Assembly: GCF_000620865.1 (NCBI RefSeq)
Contig: NZ_KK211190.1
Coordinates: forward strand, 2,493,971 to 2,557,970
Reading direction: 5' to 3'
Length of the DNA stretch: 64,000 nucleotides
DNA from: Exiguobacterium sibiricum 7-3
Lineage (GTDB): Bacteria > Bacillota > Bacilli > Exiguobacteriales > Exiguobacteriaceae
The first letter of the stretch is position 1. Each line of letters opens with the position of its first letter. Below the pieces are notes generated by a model. The model had not been told where the DNA came from, ran no database searches, and saw only the letters and a program-made list of their open reading frames with translations. Both the position numbers and the translations under genes were made by a program. Below are positions 22,955 through 31,905 of this stretch, piece after piece.

Positions 22955-24589
22955 ATGAAGAAACAAACTAAAATTGCCTTTGCTGGATTATCCAGCATGG
23001 CGCTGCTCGCTGTAGCAGCTTGCGGCCAAAGCAATGAGTCAGATGGAAATTCTTCTTCATCAAAAGAAAAAAAGCAAGAGGTGACGCTCATTTCGACTAC
23101 GGATGTGCCACAACTTGATCCAACAAAAACAACGGACTCAACATCCATCATCGTTACGAACAACGTCTTTGAAGGTCTGTACCGTCTTGACGGCGACAAC
23201 AAACCGACTGCAGGGATCGCAGAAAGTGTGGAAGTATCAGATGATAAGAAAACATACACATTCAAACTCCGCAAAGATGCCAAGTGGTCAGATGGTTCAG
23301 CTGTCACGGCAGACGACTTCATCTACTCTTGGAAACGTGCACTCGATCCAAAAACAGGAGCAGAGTATGCGTACATCCTCCAGGATTTAAAAAATGCCAA
23401 TAAAATCTTAGCCGGTGAAGCAGAACTCGATTCGCTCGGTGTCAAGAAAGTGGACGATCAAACTCTTGAAGTTCAATTGGAAGCTCCGGCTCCATATTTC
23501 CTTGGATTAACAAGTTTCCCTACTTACCTACCACTCAAGCAATCGTTTGTTGAAGACAAAGGTGATAAGTTTGCGACAAACGTCGACTCGATGCTCTTCA
23601 ACGGACCATTTATCTTAGATAAGTGGCAATCCAATGCCGGTTGGACATACAAGAAAAACCCGGATTACTGGGATAAAGCCAACGTCAAAATGGAAAAAAT
23701 CGATGTAAAAGTCGTTAAAGAAATTTCGACTGGGGTCAACTTGTTCGAGTCTAAAGACGTCGACTTCGCACCAATCACATCAGAGTTCGTATCACAATAC
23801 GAAAAATCGGAAGATTATAAGACTCGTCCAGATGCACGGATCAACTTCCTCCGTTTCAACCAAAAAAATAAATCACTTAAAAACGAAAACATTCGTAAAG
23901 CCCTTGCACTTGGTTTTGAGAAACAGGGAATTACAGATGTCATCTTAAATGATGGTTCAAAACCGGCTAACTTCATTGTCGCAAAAGACTTTACGTTCAC
24001 ACCGGACGGTGAAGATTTCCGTGCCAAATATCCGGATCTCCAAAGCTTTGATGCAACAGAAGCGAAAAAAGCATGGGATGCCGGTCTAAAAGAACTTGGG
24101 GTCAAAACAGTAGAACTTGACATGTTGTCACGTGACGAAGATGCCTTTAAGAAAGTTTCTGAATTCTTAAAAGGTGATCTCGAGAAAAACTTACCGGGTC
24201 TTACTGTCAACATCAAGCAGCAACCGTTCAAAAACTTCTTGGACCTCGAGTCTAAAGGTGATTACGACATCTCTGCTGCCGGTTGGGGCCCTGACTACCA
24301 GGATCCAATGACGTTCCTCGATATGTGGTTAACAGGCGGAAGCTTTAACCGCATGGAATACTCGAACAAAGAGTTCGATAAGATGATCAAAGAAGCAAAA
24401 GCGGAGCCGGATGAAGCAAAACGTTGGTCAACACTTCAAGAAGCTGAAAAAATGCTCTTGGCAGAAGACTATGCAATCGCTCCGATCTACCAAAAAGGTG
24501 AAGCGTACTTGCAACGGGCGAACATCGACAAACTATATCGTCACCCATTCGGAGCAGACATGAGCTTCAAATGGATGGAAGTTAAATAA
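22955..24589 (+). CDS. oppA: Oligopeptide ABC transporter substrate-binding lipoprotein (orphan OppA)
   Basis: A 544-residue family-5 extracellular solute-binding lipoprotein with lipobox L-L-A-V-A-A-C23. The SBP_bac_5 body contains 'TFKLRKDAKWSDGSAVTADDFIYSWKRA' and 'AAGWGPDYQDPMTFLDMW', signatures of peptide binders. The start is the ATG after GGGGGG; the longer open frame from 22850 is untranslated leader. No permease or ATPase genes are adjacent, so it must work with components encoded elsewhere. A candidate promoter (TTGCAT-17-TAAATT) lies in the leader, and a strong terminator follows. Confidence 0.9.
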   Translation: MKKQTKIAFAGLSSMALLAVAACGQSNESDGNSSSSKEKKQEVTLISTTDVPQLDPTKTTDSTSIIVTNNVFEGLYRLDGDNKPTAGIAESVEVSDDKKTYTFKLRKDAKWSDGSAVTADDFIYSWKRALDPKTGAEYAYILQDLKNANKILAGEAELDSLGVKKVDDQTLEVQLEAPAPYFLGLTSFPTYLPLKQSFVEDKGDKFATNVDSMLFNGPFILDKWQSNAGWTYKKNPDYWDKANVKMEKIDVKVVKEISTGVNLFESKDVDFAPITSEFVSQYEKSEDYKTRPDARINFLRFNQKNKSLKNENIRKALALGFEKQGITDVILNDGSKPANFIVAKDFTFTPDGEDFRAKYPDLQSFDATEAKKAWDAGLKELGVKTVELDMLSRDEDAFKKVSEFLKGDLEKNLPGLTVNIKQQPFKNFLDLESKGDYDISAAGWGPDYQDPMTFLDMWLTGGSFNRMEYSNKEFDKMIKEAKAEPDEAKRWSTLQEAEKMLLAEDYAIAPIYQKGEAYLQRANIDKLYRHPFGADMSFKWMEVK

Positions 24590-24599
24590 GTATCTTCCT

Positions 24600-24634
24600 A
24601 CCGGTTACCAAGTTTCCCTTGGTGACCGGTTTTT
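24600..24634 (+). terminator. Terminator of oppA
   Basis: The stem ACCGGTTACCAAG / CTTGGTGACCGGT (one wobble) is followed by T residues. Confidence 0.9.
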
Positions 24635-24643
24635 GTATACAAC

Positions 24644-24678
24644 AAAGACCCCTTCTGCCGGAGCCGAGCGGGGTCTTT
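24644..24678 (-). terminator. Likely terminator of the 85-residue ORF
   Basis: The perfect 9-bp stem AAAGACCCC / GGGGTCTTT overlaps the stop codon of the minus-strand gene; its T tail is short. Confidence 0.6.
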
Positions 24679-24934
24679 ACTGTGCGATTTGTTTATAAAA
24701 TTCGATTTCTTCCCGTTGCCCTTCTTCGACAGCACGGAAAAATTCAGCAAAAAATGCGTACAAGACGGTTCGTTCCTGGTAGGTCGGACCAGCCTGTCGA
24801 ATCACTGAAAACGCAAGATTTCGTAACTGACGTTTTGTACGTCGGTTGTTCGGTAACTCATGAAACTGATCGATAAACGAACGGTACACATCAGCAATCA
24901 ACTTTTCATGACCTTCGAAATATGACTTATCCAT
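24677..24934 (-). CDS. Hypothetical 85-residue helical protein
   Basis: A small acidic/basic mixed protein (begins MDKSYFEGHEKLIADVYRSF, ends EEIEFYKQIAQ) predicted by eye to be mostly helical and soluble, with no Cys, signal peptide or membrane segment. RBS AAAGGA lies 9 nt before the ATG and a hairpin follows the stop, which supports a real gene. I do not recognise the family. It lies alone between oppA and adeC. Confidence 0.6.
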   Translation of the reverse strand: MDKSYFEGHEKLIADVYRSFIDQFHELPNNRRTKRQLRNLAFSVIRQAGPTYQERTVLYAFFAEFFRAVEEGQREEIEFYKQIAQ

Positions 24935-25073
24935 TGAATCTGTCCTTTCTGATTGTTCTATCCTTTTCTACGGAATATCCTTCTAAAAAGTTTCATCAAG
25001 CTACACTTTTCACAAAGATATAAGACCTACTATAACAAGGATCAAATAATGATTCAACCGGAAAACTATTAAG

Positions 25074-25118
25074 AAAAGGTAAAGTCCATGTCATCACGCT
25101 TCGTGGACTTTACCTTTT
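25074..25118 (-). terminator. Terminator of adeC
   Basis: The perfect 15-bp stem AAAAGGTAAAGTCCA / TGGACTTTACCTTTT lies 4 nt past the stop codon. Confidence 0.9.
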
Positions 25119-25121
25119 CAC

Positions 25122-26852
25122 TTATGCTTGGACTGTAATATGTTGGAACGTTTTGACATCAAACAATCCACTATCCGTCAACTTCAAATTCGGGATGACC
25201 GGCAAACAGAGGAAAGACATCGTCAAGTACGGATTAAAAGAGCGGTCGGCTTCAAGTACATCGAGCGCATCATTGAGTGCTTCCAGTGTATCTCCGACTT
25301 CCTGGAAAGGACGACTCGTCATCAATCCAGCGATTTCAAGCGGTAACTCCGCCAAAACTTCTGTACCGTTGACCGCAATGACACCTCCACCAGCCTTGAT
25401 CAGACGTTCTGCCGCAAGTTTCATCTCGGCATCAGATGTTCCGACGATGACAAGATTATGTGAATCATGAGCGACCGTCGCCGCGATGGCACCACGCTTC
25501 ATGCCAAATCCTTTAACGATGCCGACAGCTGAGAAGTTAGTCGCATTATGGCGCTCGATGACGGCGATTTTTAATAAGTCCTGCTCCGGAACGGGGATAA
25601 ATTTCCCATCTTGCAAAGGCACATCCAAAATCAAATGTTCCGTGACGATACTTTTCGGGATGATTCCGATGACGTGTGCTTTGGGTTTCTCTAATACTAA
25701 TTCAAAAACTTGATCCGTAATCAGCTTCGTTTTCAGTTCGCCGCGCAGTGTCGACGGTACTGCTATCTTTTGCGACGAGATGATTGTTTTACCGTCACGG
25801 GCGACTTGCTCACCACTGACAAATACTTCGTCAATCTTCACTTGATCGGCATCCTGTAAGATAACAAAGTCCGCACGACGTCCCGGTACGATCGCTCCAC
25901 GATCATTTAGTTGATACGCATTGGCTGCATGAAGAGAAGCCATCGCATAGGCTGTTTCCCGCTTAATCCCATGCTTTATGGCATAGCGGATATTGTAGTC
26001 AATCGTTCCTTCACGTAACGTGTCGTCCAGGTGCTTATCGTCCGTACAGAAGAGGAATCGACCGGCATTACTTTCCGTGACCGCGTCGAGCACTTCCTTG
26101 AGATTCCGAGCGGCCGACCCTTCCCGGACTTCGACGTATAATCCGCGACGTGCCCGTTCAATCGCCTCTTGCTTGCTGACTGCTTCATGATCCGTCCGAA
26201 TACCTGACACACCGTAGATGTTCAATTCACGTGTCCCAAGTCCTGCCGCATGACCATCGACCAGTTTTCCGGCAGCTTCGATCTGCTCGATTTTTTTCAG
26301 CATATCACGATCAGCCCGTTCGACTGCCGGATAGTCCATGACTTCCCCTAAGCCATGCACTCCCGGATGATGGACGAAAGGTTCGAGTGCCACTGCATCA
26401 AGCGACGCCCCAGCATGCTCAAACGACGTCGCCGGAACACAGCTTGGCAACATCATCCGGACGTCGAGCGCTAGTCCTTCTGCATCATCTAACATGAATT
26501 GGAGCCCTTCCGCTCCCTTCACGTTCGCAATCTCATGCGGATCTGCGATGACTGTCGTCACACCAAGCGGTAAAATTGCCTGCTCGTATTCACTTGGTGT
26601 CACCATCGACGACTCGATATGGACGTGTCCATCGATGAAGCTTGGCGCGATGAACTTACCTGTTCCATCAATCGTTTCAATCCCTTCATACCCGTCCCCG
26701 ACGGCGGCAATATAGCCGGAATCCACCGCGACATCTGCTTGATAGGTCTCGCGTGTCATCACATCGATGACCTGAATGCCTTGATAGACGACCGCTGCTT
26801 TTTCTTTTTTAGCGGCAATTGTAATAAGTCGTGCCCGAACTGTCTGATTCAT
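25122..26852 (-). CDS. adeC: Adenine deaminase
   Basis: A 576-residue amidohydrolase-superfamily enzyme converting adenine to hypoxanthine and ammonia in purine salvage. Metal-site motifs are intact: 'SFIDGHVHIESSM' (H-x-H), 'ADPHEIANVKG' and 'FCTDDKH'. The C-terminal half carries the adenine-deaminase-specific domain ('VAHDSHNLVIVG', 'LKLTDSGLFDVKTF'). The start is the ATG at 26852 after CCAGGAGGAAA; a 33-residue upstream extension has no supporting features. Monocistronic. Confidence 0.95.
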   Translation of the reverse strand: MNQTVRARLITIAAKKEKAAVVYQGIQVIDVMTRETYQADVAVDSGYIAAVGDGYEGIETIDGTGKFIAPSFIDGHVHIESSMVTPSEYEQAILPLGVTTVIADPHEIANVKGAEGLQFMLDDAEGLALDVRMMLPSCVPATSFEHAGASLDAVALEPFVHHPGVHGLGEVMDYPAVERADRDMLKKIEQIEAAGKLVDGHAAGLGTRELNIYGVSGIRTDHEAVSKQEAIERARRGLYVEVREGSAARNLKEVLDAVTESNAGRFLFCTDDKHLDDTLREGTIDYNIRYAIKHGIKRETAYAMASLHAANAYQLNDRGAIVPGRRADFVILQDADQVKIDEVFVSGEQVARDGKTIISSQKIAVPSTLRGELKTKLITDQVFELVLEKPKAHVIGIIPKSIVTEHLILDVPLQDGKFIPVPEQDLLKIAVIERHNATNFSAVGIVKGFGMKRGAIAATVAHDSHNLVIVGTSDAEMKLAAERLIKAGGGVIAVNGTEVLAELPLEIAGLMTSRPFQEVGDTLEALNDALDVLEADRSFNPYLTMSFLCLPVIPNLKLTDSGLFDVKTFQHITVQA

Positions 26853-26976
26853 CCTGTTTCCTCCTGGTGTGAACGGTATTTTTACCATCTTACAATTAGT
26901 ATGTAAGCAGTTGCAATTTATTTTTCCAACGGTCAAGATGAAAACGTACACTTGAAAGCAAAAGGGAGGAACAGTT

Positions 26977-27516
26977 ATGAAATATCGTGTAGGTCAATTG
27001 GTTCCAAACGTGGATCCGAGCGTCTATATTGCGGACGGCGCCAAAGTCATCGGAGAAGTCGAAATCGGCAAGGATTCGACCGTCTGGTTCAACACGGTCA
27101 TCCGCGGAGACGAAGGTCCGATTAAAATCGGCGAACGTGTCAATATTCAGGATGGATCAATGATTCATCAGTATGAAGGTTATCCGACCATCATTGAAGA
27201 TGATGTCACGATTGGACATATGGCGATGATTCACGGGGGAATTATTCGCCAAGGCGCCTTGATCGGGATGTCGGCGACCATTCTTGATGAAGCCGAAATT
27301 GGACAAGGTGCATTTGTCGCAGCCGGAAGTCTCGTCCCACCTAAAATGGTTATTCCTCCAAACTCGATGGTCATGGGCGTTCCGGCAAAAGTCGTTCGTG
27401 AGATCAATGATCATGACCGGTTCATCATGGAGCGGACCATTCGGAAATATGTCAAACGTGGTCAACAGTATACTGCCGATTGCACGCCACTCGAAGAAGA
27501 TTTGACGACAATGTGA
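26977..27516 (+). CDS. Gamma-carbonic anhydrase-like left-handed beta-helix protein
   Basis: A 179-residue protein built of hexapeptide repeats (for example 'VIGEVEIGKDSTVWFNTVIRGD'), the gamma-carbonic anhydrase/YrdA/YtoA family. Three candidate zinc-ligand histidines are present in 'DGSMIHQYEG' and 'IGHMAMIHGG'. Many close homologues lack proven carbonic anhydrase activity, so the catalytic role is uncertain. RBS AGGGAGG. A perfect cre site overlaps its stop codon but more likely concerns the downstream small ORF. Confidence 0.9.
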   Translation: MKYRVGQLVPNVDPSVYIADGAKVIGEVEIGKDSTVWFNTVIRGDEGPIKIGERVNIQDGSMIHQYEGYPTIIEDDVTIGHMAMIHGGIIRQGALIGMSATILDEAEIGQGAFVAAGSLVPPKMVIPPNSMVMGVPAKVVREINDHDRFIMERTIRKYVKRGQQYTADCTPLEEDLTTM

Positions 27517-27527
27517 AAACGTTTACA
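27514..27527 (+). promoter_or_regulatory. Near-perfect cre (CcpA) site
   Basis: TGAAAACGTTTACA matches TGWAANCGNTNWCA at every position. It sits about 100 nt upstream of the small ORF at 27625 and overlaps the preceding stop codon. I see no convincing promoter hexamers between it and the ORF. Confidence 0.55.
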
Positions 27528-27624
27528 AAGTTCACCTGTTTTTAACAATTCTCTTCTATCCTGTTTACATCTTTCCCTTACACTGTAGAGGTAAGGCAGG
27601 AATCACGACGGAGGAGGATTTAAA

Positions 27625-27822
27625 ATGACACCATTGTTCGAAGAACGGTTGATGGCTGATTTATTTTCATCCACAAATAATCCGAGTTACGGTTTACCGA
27701 CTTTCCCCGTATATGAAACAGATGGGTTGACGAAAGAGGTACAAGCACGTATTGTTAATGATGCCGAGCAAAAATCCTTGAGTTTAGGAATAATTCAATC
27801 AAGAGAGGAAGAACATGTATGA
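27625..27822 (+). CDS. Hypothetical 65-residue protein
   Basis: An excellent GGAGGAGG ribosome binding site lies 7 nt before the ATG. The product (MTPLFEERLMADLF...) has a proline/tyrosine-rich middle ('PSYGLPTFPVY') and a helical, charged C-terminus, with no membrane helix or signal peptide. Not recognised. Its stop codon overlaps the start of a 17-codon ORF (ATGA arrangement), and a terminator follows, so this looks like a small dedicated transcript, possibly under catabolite control. Confidence 0.55.
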   Translation: MTPLFEERLMADLFSSTNNPSYGLPTFPVYETDGLTKEVQARIVNDAEQKSLSLGIIQSREEEHV

Positions 27823-27872
27823 TTCAGCAAAATACAGTTCGCGCTTGGCTCGCTAGTCGAATCAAAAAATAA
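27819..27872 (+). CDS. Possible 17-codon micro-ORF, translationally coupled
   Basis: The ATG overlaps the stop codon of the 65-residue gene (ATGA). The frame encodes MIQQNTVRAWLASRIKK, a short basic amphipathic-looking peptide. A GAGAGGAA site precedes it. An alternative ATG at 27815 would give an unrelated 13-residue peptide. At this length chance cannot be excluded. Confidence 0.3.
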   Translation: MIQQNTVRAWLASRIKK

Positions 27873-27928
27873 TGATCTACCAGGATTACCTATTTTCCAA
27901 AACGATATAGCGCGTCAGCGCGCATGAT

Positions 27929-27966
27929 AAAGAGCCGAAGCGGATTCCCGCCTCGGCTCTCTTTTT
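27929..27966. terminator. Bidirectional terminator between the small ORFs and the ABC operon
   Basis: The stem AGAGCCGA.GCGG / CCGC.TCGGCTCT is followed by CTTTTT on the plus strand; the minus-strand tail is weaker. Confidence 0.8.
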
Positions 27967-27967
27967 G

Positions 27968-29551
27968 TTACTTTTTAATTAATCCTTCTTCAATCAAGAA
28001 GTCACGTGCCACATCTTCCGGACGTTCTTTTTCGACATCCGCTTTAAAGTTCAATTCTTGCATCTTTTCATCTGTGATTTTATCCTTCAACAGATTCAAG
28101 ACTTCCTTCAGTTCCGGATGTTCTTCCAGTGTTTCTTGACGCACAATCGGGACTGCATAGTACGGTGGGAAAAACTCTTTATCATCCTCTAGGACCGTCA
28201 AATCAAACTTCTTTAACAAGCCGTCTGTCGAGAAACTATCGATGACATTCGTTTTTCCATTTGTCAATGCAGTATAACGAAGTCCACCATCGACAGGCTG
28301 AACATCTTTGAATTTCATATCAGGATATTTCTCTTTCAATCCGAGGTATCCATCTTCGCGGTTCGCGAATTCAATCGTTGATCCGAGAATAAGACGATTA
28401 CTGACCGCTGCCATATCGGATACCGTTTTTAAGTCGTACTTTTCAATATCTTCTTTTGTCATTGCTAACGCATACGTGTTATTAAAACCAATTGAATCGA
28501 GAACATCGACTTGACTTTTCTCAGGAATCATTTTGCTGACCTTTTCATAAACGGCTTTCGGATCGGTCTCGACATCTTGTTTCAAGACATCGATCAATAA
28601 CGTGCCTGTATACTCGACGTAGGCATCGATCTCACCCGTTTCTAAAGCGCCGTAGGCAACTTTCGTTCCACCGAGATTGAGTTGACGTTCAACTTCTAAA
28701 TCGGTTTTGTCTTCAATTAAATCAGCTAACATATTTCCTAAAATCAATTGTTCCGTAAAGTTTTTTGAACCGATGACGATTTTATCCGTTTTTAAGAACG
28801 AGTACGCGACAGTTCCGCCAATCAACAGGAAAATGATACTCACAATCGCAATTTTCTTTCCGGCCGTCATCGCTTTTCGGCGTTTACGCGCTTTATTTTT
28901 AATCCGACCGTCTGCCAGTTGAATTCCGTTTGGTGCGACAGAATATTCAATTCGACTGACGATGAAATCGATCGCAAGGGCTAAGATACCTGCAGGAATC
29001 GCTCCGGCAAGGATTTGGTTATTATCGACGGTCTGGATACCTGAGAAAACGAGATAACCAAGTCCACCGGCACCGATGAAGGCGGAAATTGTCATCAGAC
29101 CAACAGCCGTCACGGCAGAAATCCGAATTCCAGCCATCATGATCGGTAACGCAAGCGGAATCTGTACCTTTCCTAAAACTTGTCGTTCGGTCAATCCAAT
29201 CCCTTTTGCAGCTTCCAACATATCTCCTGGAATACTTGATAAACCTGTGTACGTATTTTTGACAATCGGGAGTAAGGAATACAAGACAACCATGATAATG
29301 GCTGGTGTTGATCCAATCCCGATAAATGGAATCAAGAATCCAAGTAAAGCAAGGCTAGGGACGGCTTGGACGACACTCGTCAAGGCAAGTACGGGTTTTG
29401 CAAACCGTTGATACCGTGTAATCAGAATACCGATTGGAATACCGAGAACGACCGCAATGACGACGGCAAACACAGTTAACTGTAAGTGTTCGAGTAATAA
29501 GTCAAAAATCTGACCGGTATTGTTCTGCACATAATCTAAAAATCCATTCAT
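27968..29551 (-). CDS. Fused permease/substrate-binding protein of an osmoprotectant- or ergothioneine-type ABC transporter
   Basis: A 527-residue fusion: an N-terminal permease domain of the ProW/OpuCB type (about 1-210, five to six helices; 'LALLGFLIPFIGIGSTPAIIMVVLYSLLPIVKNTY'), a basic linker, a membrane anchor (about 232-252), and a C-terminal OpuAC-type solute-binding domain (about 258-527, starting 'IVIGSKNFTEQLILGNMLADLI'). This architecture is shared by glycine-betaine/carnitine/bile exporter-type systems (BilEB) and the ergothioneine importer EgtU, and family assignment alone does not decide the substrate. Its ATG overlaps the stop of the ATPase gene by 4 nt. Confidence 0.85.
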   Translation of the reverse strand: MNGFLDYVQNNTGQIFDLLLEHLQLTVFAVVIAVVLGIPIGILITRYQRFAKPVLALTSVVQAVPSLALLGFLIPFIGIGSTPAIIMVVLYSLLPIVKNTYTGLSSIPGDMLEAAKGIGLTERQVLGKVQIPLALPIMMAGIRISAVTAVGLMTISAFIGAGGLGYLVFSGIQTVDNNQILAGAIPAGILALAIDFIVSRIEYSVAPNGIQLADGRIKNKARKRRKAMTAGKKIAIVSIIFLLIGGTVAYSFLKTDKIVIGSKNFTEQLILGNMLADLIEDKTDLEVERQLNLGGTKVAYGALETGEIDAYVEYTGTLLIDVLKQDVETDPKAVYEKVSKMIPEKSQVDVLDSIGFNNTYALAMTKEDIEKYDLKTVSDMAAVSNRLILGSTIEFANREDGYLGLKEKYPDMKFKDVQPVDGGLRYTALTNGKTNVIDSFSTDGLLKKFDLTVLEDDKEFFPPYYAVPIVRQETLEEHPELKEVLNLLKDKITDEKMQELNFKADVEKERPEDVARDFLIEEGLIKK

Positions 29552-30675
29552 TGTACTTCCTCCTCCTGAATGAACTGCTCACTCAAGACGGAAAGTAAGC
29601 TACTTCTTGTAATTAATCCACGTAATTGACCCAATTTGTTGGTAACGGGTAAATAACCTGTTTCTTCATGGTTCATGACTTCAAGTACATCAAGCAACGA
29701 GTCTTGTTCATCGACGGCGACGAGTTCACCTTCCATGACGTCTTCAATCCGTACCCCTTTGTCAGGCGCCGTTTGAATATTCTTCAGTTTGACGATTCCC
29801 TGGAGGATGCGATCACGATCTGTGATCAACAGGCTGTCGACTTTTCGGCCCCGCATGATTTCAATCCCTTGCAGCAGGGTCCGTTTCCCACTGATGGAAA
29901 CAGGATCTTCAATCATGATGTCCTCTGCTTTAATGAACGCCGGACTGCTCCAAATCTTATTTTTCCCAATAAAGGATTCGACGTATTCATCTTTCGGATG
30001 CCGTAAGATTTCTTCCGGTGTATCAAACTGAACGATTTCTCCATCGCGCATGATACAAATTCGATCCGCTAGTTTAATCGCTTCATCCATATCATGGGTG
30101 ACGAAAACAATCGTTTTCTTGACTTCTTCCTGGAGGTTGAATAATTCTTCTTGGAGGTCATTTCGTGTGACGGGGTCAAGCGCACTGAACGGTTCATCCA
30201 TTAGGATGACGTCCGGATCATTCATCAAGGCTCGGGCAAAACCGACGCGTTGCTGTTGTCCACCACTGAGTTCACTCGGGTAACGGTCAATGAATTGTTT
30301 TGGATCAAGGCCGACCATTTGCAGCAACTCTTCCGTTCGAACATCCATCTGATCGTGGTCTTTTCCTTCAAGCCCGGCAATCAATTGAATATTCTCTCGT
30401 ACAGTCATGTGCGGAAAGAGACCGGTCTGTTGGATGACGTATCCCATATGACGACGTAATTCAATCGTATCCGTCTTCATGATGTCCTTTCCATTGACTA
30501 AAATCGTTCCTGACGAGGGTTCAATCAAACGATTGATCATTTTTAAGGATGTTGTTTTTCCACATCCACTCGGTCCGATGAATACAACCAGCTCGCCCTC
30601 TTTGATTTCGAGAGTCAAGCCTTTTAAGACAACGTTGTCTTTAAATTGCTTCCCGACGTTTTTAAATTCAATCAT
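29548..30675 (-). CDS. ProV/OpuCA-type ABC ATPase with tandem CBS domains
   Basis: A 375-residue ATPase with Walker A 'GPSGCGKTTS', Q-loop, signature 'LSGGQQQRVGFARAL', Walker B 'VILMDEPFSALDP' and H-loop 'FVTHD'. Two CBS domains follow (about 255-370), which in osmoprotectant transporters sense ionic strength or nucleotides. It pairs with the overlapping permease/binding-protein fusion to make a two-gene importer. A SigB-like promoter (GTTTAG-14-GGGAAC) lies upstream, in keeping with osmotic-stress control in relatives. Confidence 0.9.
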   Translation of the reverse strand: MIEFKNVGKQFKDNVVLKGLTLEIKEGELVVFIGPSGCGKTTSLKMINRLIEPSSGTILVNGKDIMKTDTIELRRHMGYVIQQTGLFPHMTVRENIQLIAGLEGKDHDQMDVRTEELLQMVGLDPKQFIDRYPSELSGGQQQRVGFARALMNDPDVILMDEPFSALDPVTRNDLQEELFNLQEEVKKTIVFVTHDMDEAIKLADRICIMRDGEIVQFDTPEEILRHPKDEYVESFIGKNKIWSSPAFIKAEDIMIEDPVSISGKRTLLQGIEIMRGRKVDSLLITDRDRILQGIVKLKNIQTAPDKGVRIEDVMEGELVAVDEQDSLLDVLEVMNHEETGYLPVTNKLGQLRGLITRSSLLSVLSEQFIQEEEVQ

Positions 30676-30712
30676 CCATTTCCACTCCTTTTACTATTTC
30701 CATATACCATAT

Positions 30713-30738
30713 GTTCCCTATTCATTTCCGGACTAAAC
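30713..30738 (-). promoter_or_regulatory. SigB-like promoter of the ABC operon
   Basis: Minus strand GTTTAG (30733-30738), 14-bp spacer, GGGAAC (30713-30718), the same hexamer variants as at csbD. Confidence 0.45.
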
Positions 30739-30880
30739 AATTATTTGAGTTTTTTCAGTTTGAATCCGTAAAAAATCGGGAATTATTTCCCTCTTTTTTA
30801 GTTTTTTTACTGAGAAAGGGTAATAGATAAGTAGAGACAAACGAGGCAGAGTCATCCGAGAAAAAGGAGGCGAACTACAC

Positions 30881-31903
30881 ATGCACAGCAAGTGGATTCG
30901 GATCATCATGATTATGTTAATGTCGCTTTTTCCTTTCTTCAGTTATGGTTTGACAGCAGATGCAGCGAGTTCGACATTTGTCACGAAAGGATCGACGACA
31001 AGCAAAGTCGTCGCACTGACGTTTGATGACGGTTCAGATGGTGGCAATATCACGAAGATTCTCAGCATCTTGAAAAGTAAAAACGTCAAGGCAACCTTCT
31101 TCCTGACCGGTGCAGGTGCGAACAATCACCCTCAACTGATTAAAAACATTGCAACCGCCACCCCGACGCATCAAATCGGGAACCACTCATACACGCACCC
31201 CGATTTCACGAAATTAACCGCAGCTCAAATGACAAGCGAACTGTCCAAAACCGAGACATTGATCAAATCCCTGACCGGTCGGACGACTAAACCGATTTTC
31301 CGCGCACCGTTTGGCGCCAGTAACAGCACTGTCCTTGCCGCCGTCGGCAATGCCGGATATACAAAAACGATTCAATGGAACATCGATACGACCGACTGGA
31401 AAGGCATCAGTTCAACGGCCATTTTGGCGCGTGTCGTGCCGAACGTCGTACCGGGTTCCATCGTCTTGATGCACACCGGTGTAGGAGCACCGGGTACTCC
31501 TGTCGCTCTTCCCTCGATGATTTCGCAACTCAAAGCCAAAGGATATAAATTCGTCACGATCTCCGAATTACTGAAATTGCCTCCAAGCGGCAGTAAAACG
31601 TATACGGTTAAATCGGGCGATACCCTTTATAAAATCGCGAGCCTCTACAATGTCACAGTTGCCGCTCTCGCTAAAGCTAACAACATCACGAACTACAATC
31701 TGATCACTGTCGGGCAAGTCCTTGTCATCCCGGGGACAACCCCACCTCCAACCACTACCGTCACCTATACTGTCAAAGCCGGTGACACGTTATATTCCAT
31801 TGCAACGAAGTATGGCGTGACTGTCACGGCTCTTGCCAGTGCCAACAAAATCACCAATGTCAATTTGATTTCGGTGGGACAAGTCCTTGTCATTCCGAAA
31901 TAA
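30881..31903 (+). CDS. Secreted polysaccharide deacetylase with two LysM domains
   Basis: A 340-residue protein: signal peptide (about 1-28), CE4/NodB domain (about 35-225) with 'ALTFDDGSDGGN', 'IGNHSYTHPD', 'FRAPFGASN', 'NIDTTDWKG' and 'IVLMHTG', then two LysM repeats (about 243-287 and 296-339) separated by a Pro/Thr linker. LysM domains bind peptidoglycan or chitin, so the enzyme probably acts on wall glycans outside the cell. RBS AAAGGAGG. Monocistronic with its own terminator. Here motif 1 keeps the normal Asp-Asp pair. Confidence 0.95.
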   Translation: MHSKWIRIIMIMLMSLFPFFSYGLTADAASSTFVTKGSTTSKVVALTFDDGSDGGNITKILSILKSKNVKATFFLTGAGANNHPQLIKNIATATPTHQIGNHSYTHPDFTKLTAAQMTSELSKTETLIKSLTGRTTKPIFRAPFGASNSTVLAAVGNAGYTKTIQWNIDTTDWKGISSTAILARVVPNVVPGSIVLMHTGVGAPGTPVALPSMISQLKAKGYKFVTISELLKLPPSGSKTYTVKSGDTLYKIASLYNVTVAALAKANNITNYNLITVGQVLVIPGTTPPPTTTVTYTVKAGDTLYSIATKYGVTVTALASANKITNVNLISVGQVLVIPK

Positions 31904-31905
31904 CT

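Noticed and set aside
26852-26951. N-terminal extension of adenine deaminase
   Set aside because: The extra 33 residues carry no family similarity and the ribosome binding site stands before the internal ATG.
30795-30830. Possible SigB promoter before the LysM deacetylase (GTTTTT ... GGGTAA)
   Set aside because: The spacer is only 11 bp; too short for a SigB promoter.
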